From Candidatus Peregrinibacteria bacterium (GTDB taxonomy: Bacteria; Patescibacteriota; Gracilibacteria; UBA1369; UM-FILTER-53-11): a DNA stretch of 12,603 bases. A program made the translations under genes and the position numbers. Below the pieces are notes generated by a model. That model was not told the origin of the DNA. It made no database searches and saw only the letters and a program-made list of their open reading frames with translations. The stretch covers positions 1 to 12,603 of the forward strand of contig JAHFJU010000044.1 of NCBI GenBank assembly GCA_023245725.1, written 5' to 3'. Shown here piece after piece: positions 7,001-11,271 of the stretch; within the stretch, counting starts at the first letter, position 1, and the number at the start of each line of letters is the position of its first letter.

Positions 7001-9664
7001 GGTTATGTTGATGTTTTTACGCCTGCCCAAGATTCTCATATACAAGAAGTATTACGTAAATTCACTTCACATGTTAAGAAGATTGATAAGTTGGAAAAAC
7101 AGTTGTCTACAAAGGGTGGTTTTGAAAAGTGGCGAGAAAAAGCAGCTAAATCAAAGGGAAAACTTGCATCTGGACTAAGAAATATTAAATTTGAAGATTT
7201 GGAGATAGTTCGTAATGAAGCTGATTGTTTAACAATTTATTTAAGTCCGGAAAAATATAAGATTTTATATCCAGGGAATACTTCAGGTGTTCATTCCGTG
7301 GAATTTCACGGTGTCTTATTTATAAAAAAACGTTTTGCAAGCGATGAAACAAGAGAGCACGAGCGATCTCATTCGCGTTTTTCAATGGCTTTTGCTGGAA
7401 ATTTGTATAATAGAAATTCTACGTATGACTCGATATATGGAGATAGAGTTTCATCGAATCCTGATCCTAAAATGCAAAGACAGCATGCCGCGGTTCAGTC
7501 ACTGGCTCTCAATGAATTATTCGCGCGATTGAATGCGGGACAAGGTATTAAGGCTCACGACGATCCTTCTCACGCTTTTCTTTATCCTTCAGGCGACCCA
7601 GCTTCTGATAGGAGCAAGTATTTTGACACTCAAGAGGGCAATAAAACTCAATCTGATTTCGATAACATTCAAGGAGAACTTGAATATCTGATCGAGGCAG
7701 GAACTTCATTAGAAAAATTAGGCACTTTGGCGGCAACATCTACTTCATTACAGGAGTATTTATGGAACCTAAAACAAATTAAAGTGGCCGCCCCAGCTCC
7801 ACAAGACTCACAGCCCCAAACCACAGACGCCTACGCAGAAACAATTTTGCCAGCCACAGAGCCAAAAGAAGATATTAAAACAACACTCAAGGGAATGCCT
7901 GCTTTGCGTTTTGAAAAAGACTTGGCCACAGCAGAAACAGTAATTGCACCACGTGACGCAGAACCCAAAGCGGCTCAAGCCATCACTGCTGAACTGCCAG
8001 TTCTGATCGTAAGCGACACAGAAATTAGCACGCCAGAAAGTTTGTCGCAACCTCCTGCTCAACCGCTTGCTCCTCGTATAGACGTTACGAACCCAGGAAT
8101 GCCGAGAGTAAATCCTCGAGAGCGTTTTTATGAAAAAGCGCGCGAAACGTTCGCAAACATTTTGAAAAATAAATTTGAAATGTCGAATTATCACGTTGAT
8201 GAAGTTGTGAAAGAAGTCGAAAAAATGTCGCAAGATCAAGTTCGTCAGTTCCTTGATAATCCGCAATCTTTAAAGGAATTTGCCGTAAAACTTGTCGAGC
8301 GCAAAGAAGCAATAGCTCGTGATGTAGATGGTTTTGCGCGGTTATCAAACCAGAATCCGGTTCATATTTTGGTTGATAATGTGCGTTCGCAGTTGCAATT
8401 ACTTGCAAGAAATGAATCTCCGAATGGAAAACTTGGCGAAATAATTGGAAGATTGAAAGAGCACGACCCGCTTGCGTATAACGTAATATTGAAAAGTGAT
8501 GCAGAGCAGTTGGTAGTCTCTGGTGTTTTGTCGGCGATGATTCGTGGTGGAGAATACAAGAAAACTATCACTAATGAAAAGGGGCAGGTGGTTACGGTTT
8601 ACATGGGCTCTCCAATTAAAAAAGGCGGTATGGGTTCGCTAGATCGAGTTGGTTTTGTAAGAGAGGGTTCAGATAAATTGGAGTTTGGAGCAATGAAACA
8701 GGCACGAGAGATTTCTTTGAAAGAAGCGCAGATTATTGCTGATATACAGAAAAATGCGGCTACTATGAAGAGGGTGGAAAGTGCGAATACGGTTGATCCA
8801 AATGAGGGAACTCCAATAGAAGAACAGGCGGCCACGATAGATACTGCGGCATTAAGAGATCAGCGTAATCGAATAATATTTCAGAATTTTAAGAGGGAAC
8901 TTGATGCGCAGCGAAAAATTGAAAGGCTGAAAGATTCTCGTTTTTTAAGGCCACTAGAGATATTTGATGACAAAGTAATATATGAATCTTCATTAAACTC
9001 TTACGATTTTGAAGACGCTCGAGACAGAATGTCCACTCCTGAATTAGCGCTTTCCCTCGTAGATGTGATTGGAGCAATACAAAAACTCCACAAAAATGGG
9101 CTTTTTCACGGAGATATTAAGCCTCAAAACTTGATGAAAATTGCAGATGAAAATGGGGTAATGAGAACTAAGGTGATCGATAACACTCCTTCAGAAATGA
9201 GTAAGCTCATCGGGAATTCTCTATTAGACCCTGAGTCGTTTTTGGCAGATGTTCCGTATACGCCTGGGTATCAGCAATATTCACCAGAAACGCTATCTAA
9301 TTCGTATAGGGCATTGCTCGATGAGGGAAAGTCATCTCAGGAGTGTTCGCAGCGTAGTGCGCGCGCAATCGACACGGTAGAAATTGCCACAACGATTACT
9401 CAATTATTCGGGGGTACCGATGGCTCTATCCTCCAAAATAACCCTCAATTGCGAGAGGTTCTTGAAAAAATCATTGGGAGTCCCGAAAATGTAAAACAGG
9501 GCGATGTTCTATTTGCAGGACGAGAAAGCACTCTTCAACTTATGAGTAATTATCTTCTAAAAATCGCCGATCTAACTCACACTGCTTCAAATCCTCAAAC
9601 GCCACTTGCACCTAGCACCCCACAAATAAGCATGCCATATGAAGATACAGCTAACATGCTATAA
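4046..9664 (+). CDS. Giant coiled-coil / zincin-like / Hanks-type kinase protein
   Basis: This is an 1872-residue protein; the whole is not a family I recognise. Order: Lys/Glu-rich helical, coiled-coil and possibly TPR-like half (about 70-545); Gly/Ala-rich amphipathic segment with many GxxxG/GG pairs (about 649-760); charged helical region (about 770-1040); HERSH (1105-1109), an HExxH zinc-protease motif, with a candidate third ligand E1157 in NELFARL; Pro/Ala/Thr-rich linker (about 1247-1350); helical region (1352-1510); and a kinase domain (about 1515-1850). No N-terminal signal peptide is seen. ATG 4046 is the first possible start after an in-frame TAA at 4034; it has no Shine-Dalgarno. 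An alternative is Met18 at 4097, behind GGAGAGG but 11 nt away. Arg-codon use and GC shift between about 6600 and 7780. The substrate and role are unknown; a secreted/contact effector or an intracellular signalling scaffold are both open. Confidence 0.93.
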   Translation: MTVENQNKGVYGEDFDPMSEVQMKGFKDLLNSSDISKDAKAKLDADLEDFAKQEGLAQSQPREHEVAAKDTVEVSMNQLEKSNKLSDKIQKLTKEIEKIKEQEALRLLDLNSSIKKAIELEHGRKFDDAIAELEKVTDFFNKPETQKSFNSEYGVRLDQARGVLATLYVLSKEYNEKKKELDEKRAQIVMQLERNEVLRQLCTNIATESAAKPKAFGEIKNFDEWFDPKEIGFKPAFFELPLEVQQPFVAELSAKVNELQINSAVEKSPRPEKIFFEAQQKMNGGDILATTELLLEYRRAAGGSQEYKESAAPAIGLASDKSNPFVSKRTEFLEKTDVLLREIAKRHCDTLEVDLQKLLEEHDADQFKTNENIDYGVALSNLVKIRELLSTHKVLTFSQAVKQLPLSYQSSDKYDLLFFVEAAESKLELNDLTIRAVESLNELGGSTKLSRDKLDRALSKQLSSVDVTEQRKKNLRALSNEEAVKHKEEAVSIFEGQRDSIKSRLDKLDKEIKELPDEQDAKKRDEKWQEYNQLIGQMKTLTVDGSAEGEIKPTLISQSVEKACDETYRMMLRKDRYLALAQSGKVTEPSQQKLLEQSISMDNMIDKDFTSSNAYIEILQTYGGSLFPTDTWHQIFQTSCMTVFEIAQMSVGAGFGSFVEHGLTKLAAKQLAKGGLRKFGLKLAIGGAKAAGEGFGMTAATKTIGAMAMLAEGKDPTEAYDGFAKEWAQSTLMFASINVGNALISNTLGRLAVSTEKGAVRASELTFKQNPKMWLAYHSGQLGTEVETLYEVDHMGAALGLSPNATDDELQAKLSHLTNVLKFRAGGKVWNSTAIGHDIHMAQQELEMKTHSIEREAGNERVDNLYHYRNKDIGEVGVASPNIASAEVERRTRKFGSGGHWNREMAEQIRYEKLHDLKEKADNNELTHEQYKLECMRVKEQFEKEKMGAIIIEAEDFIALNPNSTAEEIYAHLTSLSWYSDIHGGGYVDVFTPAQDSHIQEVLRKFTSHVKKIDKLEKQLSTKGGFEKWREKAAKSKGKLASGLRNIKFEDLEIVRNEADCLTIYLSPEKYKILYPGNTSGVHSVEFHGVLFIKKRFASDETREHERSHSRFSMAFAGNLYNRNSTYDSIYGDRVSSNPDPKMQRQHAAVQSLALNELFARLNAGQGIKAHDDPSHAFLYPSGDPASDRSKYFDTQEGNKTQSDFDNIQGELEYLIEAGTSLEKLGTLAATSTSLQEYLWNLKQIKVAAPAPQDSQPQTTDAYAETILPATEPKEDIKTTLKGMPALRFEKDLATAETVIAPRDAEPKAAQAITAELPVLIVSDTEISTPESLSQPPAQPLAPRIDVTNPGMPRVNPRERFYEKARETFANILKNKFEMSNYHVDEVVKEVEKMSQDQVRQFLDNPQSLKEFAVKLVERKEAIARDVDGFARLSNQNPVHILVDNVRSQLQLLARNESPNGKLGEIIGRLKEHDPLAYNVILKSDAEQLVVSGVLSAMIRGGEYKKTITNEKGQVVTVYMGSPIKKGGMGSLDRVGFVREGSDKLEFGAMKQAREISLKEAQIIADIQKNAATMKRVESANTVDPNEGTPIEEQAATIDTAALRDQRNRIIFQNFKRELDAQRKIERLKDSRFLRPLEIFDDKVIYESSLNSYDFEDARDRMSTPELALSLVDVIGAIQKLHKNGLFHGDIKPQNLMKIADENGVMRTKVIDNTPSEMSKLIGNSLLDPESFLADVPYTPGYQQYSPETLSNSYRALLDEGKSSQECSQRSARAIDTVEIATTITQLFGGTDGSILQNNPQLREVLEKIIGSPENVKQGDVLFAGRESTLQLMSNYLLKIADLTHTASNPQTPLAPSTPQISMPYEDTANML
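4525..4544. repeat. GC-rich perfect stem-loop inside the giant gene
   Basis: GCGTGGCG (4525-4532), loop TGCT, CGCCACGC (4537-4544): perfect 8-bp GC-rich arms in coding sequence (residues about 160-167, reading RGVLAT). The surrounding sequence is much less GC-rich. It could pause transcription or translation, or be a remnant of a small palindromic element. No function is shown. Confidence 0.4.
7290..7540 (+). other. Zincin-like (HExxH) domain core in the giant protein
   Basis: The sequence encodes H1105-E-R-S-H1109 (7358-7372) after a hydrophobic strand (VLFIKK), as expected for a metalloprotease active-site helix. Then follows NELFARLNAG, where E1157 (7514-7516) lies 48 residues after the second His. 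That is a spacing and context compatible with a gluzincin third ligand. Known biology: the HExxH His residues bind zinc and the Glu activates water. Cleavage activity and substrate are not shown by the sequence. Confidence 0.55.
8588..9600 (+). other. Hanks-type Ser/Thr protein kinase domain in the giant protein
   Basis: All main kinase landmarks are visible in order. Gly-rich loop KKGGMGSLDRVGFV (1525-1538); beta3 Lys in FGAMKQA (K1551); probable alpha-C Glu in FKRELDAQ (E1618); catalytic loop HGDIKPQN (1688-1695, catalytic D1690, K1692, N1695); Mg-binding Asp in VIDNTP (D1712, DNT replacing DFG); activation segment ending YSPE (E1748 for APE); alpha-F Asp in RAIDTVEIA (D1776). Every catalytic residue is kept, so activity is plausible. 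The Arg of HRD is Gly (a non-RD kinase). About 65 residues separate K1551 from E1618, far more than usual, so the N-lobe carries an insertion. Confidence 0.85.
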
Positions 9665-9665
9665 T
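9657..9665 (+). promoter_or_regulatory. Possible extended -10 overlapping the giant gene's stop codon
   Basis: TGCTATAAT at 9657-9665 is a perfect extended -10. The TAA stop of the giant gene (9662-9664) lies inside it. No good -35 is present. Initiation about 7 nt downstream would start the RNA a few bases before the ATG at 9676, making the next gene nearly leaderless. The AT-rich stop region could also produce this by chance. Confidence 0.35.
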
Positions 9666-9675
9666 TTTTATAAAT

Positions 9676-10191
9676 ATGATCGACCAAAACCCACAACAAA
9701 ACAGCGTGTTTGAAATCATAATGCAAACGCTGCCGTCGCAGGCTAATGGTGGTGATGCCTCTTTTGTCTCACAAGTAACCGATGACGAATATCGTGAGTA
9801 CGTCGAAGAATATTGGGCTAACAAGGCGCCTTTCACAGATGCCCAAATAAATAAAATTGTAGGTGCAATTACAAATTTGAACGGAGCGGAATTTTCTGGT
9901 CAACTTCCTGAGGGCCATATGTGTATTCCGGTTGTTATTCCTTTTACAGACTCTGGTCTTGCGCTAGATGCAAATCAATTAAATGCTGGCGAACATGTCG
10001 TTTTGCTTATCGAGTCGCCAGACGGCGTTACTCTTCGTGGTGGTTTTACTTCAGTACCTTCTTTGGTTGCCCAAAAAATGCCACCGATGATACGAAATAA
10101 TGGGTTTGTGATTGGGGCTGACAGAGATGAATTTATGAGGGATTTGAGAGGGGCGTTAGTTTCGTTAAGTGGAATACTGAGTGGAGAATGA
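9676..10191 (+). CDS. Orphan 171-residue acidic protein downstream of the giant gene
   Basis: I do not recognise this family. It starts at ATG 11 bp after the giant gene's stop and ends in TGA, so the two are probably co-expressed. The 171-residue product has an Asn/Gln-rich start, an acidic helical stretch (DDEYREYVEEYWANKAPF, about 36-53), a helix with INKIVGAITNL, beta-rich middle sequence (MCIPVVIPF, EHVVLLIESPDG) and an amphipathic C-terminal helix (EFMRDLRGALVSLSGIL). There is no signal peptide, no membrane segment, and no Cys-based metal site (one Cys only). No Shine-Dalgarno precedes it; translation may be coupled or nearly leaderless. Its position suggests a partner, substrate, regulator or immunity-like protein for the protease-kinase protein; that is inference only. 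Confidence 0.85.
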   Translation: MIDQNPQQNSVFEIIMQTLPSQANGGDASFVSQVTDDEYREYVEEYWANKAPFTDAQINKIVGAITNLNGAEFSGQLPEGHMCIPVVIPFTDSGLALDANQLNAGEHVVLLIESPDGVTLRGGFTSVPSLVAQKMPPMIRNNGFVIGADRDEFMRDLRGALVSLSGILSGE

Positions 10192-10211
10192 TGTTTTTCA
10201 GGCTTATAACG

Positions 10212-10377
10212 ACTGAGATTTTTTCTCGGTATCGGCATAATGTACATTCAACTTTGCCGCGTCTGGCAAAAAATCACATGGCTTTAGTAAGCCATAAACC
10301 CCTCATCTGAGTTGCACGTGCAACTCGCGTTGAAAAGCTTGGTGACGAGTGCGGCTGTTTCTTGTAGGGCTGAAACA
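10212..10377. repeat. Run of five short stem-loops in the 3' region
   Basis: Five consecutive inverted repeats lie in about 165 bp. ACTGAGA/TCTCGGT (10212-10218, 10224-10230, one T-G wobble); TTTGCC/GGCAAA (10253-10258, 10265-10270); ATGGCTT/AAGCCAT (10278-10284, 10289-10295); GAGTTGCAC/GTGCAACTC (10309-10326, perfect palindrome); TGTTTC/GAAACA (10356-10361, 10372-10377). No gene is seen. Possibly a structured 3' UTR or an unrecognised small RNA. Confidence 0.45.
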
Positions 10378-10390
10378 ACTGATTGTAAAC

Positions 10391-10424
10391 AAAAAACCCC
10401 GCGTATTTCTACGACGGGGGTTTT
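10391..10424. terminator. Bidirectional rho-independent terminator
   Basis: AAAACCCC (10393-10400) pairs with GGGGTTTT (10417-10424). An alternative register pairs CCCCGCG with CG-A-CGGGG around the loop TATTTCTA. On the minus strand the stem is followed by six T residues, and on the plus strand by TTTT. It sits between the convergent 171-residue gene and the HU gene and can serve both, with the stronger U-tract for the HU transcript. Confidence 0.75.
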
Positions 10425-10545
10425 ACTATTTGCATATCTATAATCTTTTTACAATGCGTCTGGTGCGAGGAGCCTAGCTATTTTTCGACCGATGAAGGAG
10501 GAAAATCGCGTAGCTACGCCGCAGCGGGCAATTTATTAAAAAGAT
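10425..10545. other. 3' region of the HU gene with a 12-bp palindrome
   Basis: No gene is seen. It contains the perfect palindrome GCGTAGCTACGC (10508-10519) just past the HU stop. TAGCTA occurs on both sides (10477-10482 and 10511-10516), and ATTTTTC is partly complementary to GGAAAAT between them. On the HU strand the palindrome is followed by GATTTT and could be a weak early terminator. A 15-codon frame from 10492 has no support. Confidence 0.3.
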
Positions 10546-10821
10546 TTAGCGGACTGCGTCTTTCAATGATTTTCCTGCCTTAAAAGCTGGAAGCTTCATA
10601 GCTGGAATCTTGATTTTTTCACCAGGCTTGCGTGGGTTAACACCCATACGAGCTGCACGCTTTGAAACACGGAATGTTCCAAAACCTGTAACAGTTACGT
10701 TTTCACCCTTTTTGAGTGATTTTGTGATAGAAGCTAGAATTGCTTCCATAACTTCAGAAGCCTGACGTTTTGTAACGCCTGTAGCTGTAGCAGCTGCATT
10801 GACTAAGTCTTGCTTTGTCAT
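10546..10821 (-). CDS. HU-family DNA-binding protein
   Basis: A 91-residue nucleoid-associated protein of the HU/IHF (DNABII) family. It forms dimers that bind and bend DNA with little sequence specificity. The N-terminal dimerisation helices begin MTKQDLVNAAATATGVTKRQ. The signature follows: GFGTFRVSKRAARMGVNPRK, then the basic beta-arm and IKIPAMKLPAFKAGKSLKDAV, all typical. The conserved arm Pro is present (NPRKPGEKI). Start ATG 10819-10821 is chosen because it matches the family N-terminus. A longer frame from a TTG at 10854 adds 11 hydrophobic residues and begins inside the predicted -10 box. No Shine-Dalgarno is seen. It stands alone, convergent with the orphan gene and divergent from topA. 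HU and IHF subunits cannot be told apart firmly here, so no symbol is given. Confidence 0.97.
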   Translation of the reverse strand: MTKQDLVNAAATATGVTKRQASEVMEAILASITKSLKKGENVTVTGFGTFRVSKRAARMGVNPRKPGEKIKIPAMKLPAFKAGKSLKDAVR

Positions 10822-10853
10822 AAGAAAGATAATTAAAAAATAAATACGTGCCA

Positions 10854-10881
10854 ATTATATGAAGTAGAGGATTCTTTGCAA
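10854..10881 (-). promoter_or_regulatory. Promoter of the HU gene
   Basis: On the minus strand a perfect TATAAT (10859 to 10854) lies 16 bp downstream of TTGCAA (10881 to 10876), which matches TTGACA at four of six positions. Predicted initiation near 10847 leaves a leader of about 26 nt before the ATG at 10821. Confidence 0.55.
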
Positions 10882-11237
10882 GCAGAAATGTTCGATTATG
10901 GTCTATAGCTAGCCATTATTTGGTCTGTGTACCAGTAAAGAGCGAAGTAGGAGCATACGGCAACATATATAAACATGCAAGAAAAATCGCAGCACAAAAA
11001 CAAAAACAAGATGTCGGGTTTTGAACATCAACCAGATAATGGCCACAAATGCGTGGTCAATCAAGTAAATTTAATTGACGGTTTTTGGCTCTAAAAAGCC
11101 AAAAAATTACTTCGATATAAAACCGAATATGTTGCAACTAGAAATAGAAATGCTGTACCTTGTGCGCACTGTCCTTAATAGCAAATTTGCAAAATCCTTT
11201 ATTGTAAGTATCCTAAGTGTCGCATTCTTAATAATAG
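10882..11237. other. Intergenic region between HU and topA
   Basis: About 0.36 kb without a convincing gene. It holds two stem-loops: GGCCAC/GTGGTC (11041-11046, 11053-11058, one G-T wobble) and TTTTTGGCT/AGCCAAAAA (11082-11090, 11097-11105). The second has T on the left and A on the right on both strands, so it is not a terminator in either direction. A poor candidate topA promoter is TTGCAA (11187-11192), 16 bp, TATCCT (11209-11214). No tRNA or known riboswitch is recognised. Confidence 0.4.
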
Positions 11238-11244
11238 AAGGGAG
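11238..11244 (+). promoter_or_regulatory. Shine-Dalgarno sequence upstream of topA
   Basis: AAGGGAG ends 3 nt before an ATG (11248-11250) that is in frame with topA. It is the only clear Shine-Dalgarno upstream of a start in this window. It favours the upstream start, while family similarity favours the ATG at 11272, which is 27 nt away from it. Confidence 0.5.
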
Positions 11245-11271
11245 TACATGCTCCGCTTCGCTCCGCACTAT

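Noticed and set aside
7808..8266. 152-codon open frame on the minus strand
   Set aside because: Cys/Arg/Phe-rich antisense of the Pro/Ala linker and following helices; no recognisable domain.
10192..10545. Possible tRNA, tmRNA, RNase P or SRP RNA
   Set aside because: No T-arm consensus, CCA end or other conserved core motif of these RNAs was found; only the short stem-loops are present.
10822..10854. 11-residue hydrophobic N-terminal extension of HU
   Set aside because: It starts at TTG inside the predicted -10 box and does not match the family; the internal ATG gives the normal HU N-terminus.
10975..11094. 39-codon ATG frame (begins MQEKSQHKNKNK) in the HU-topA gap
   Set aside because: No Shine-Dalgarno at the right distance, no clear promoter, and its end lies in the loop of a stem-loop. 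It could be a small protein but cannot be supported.
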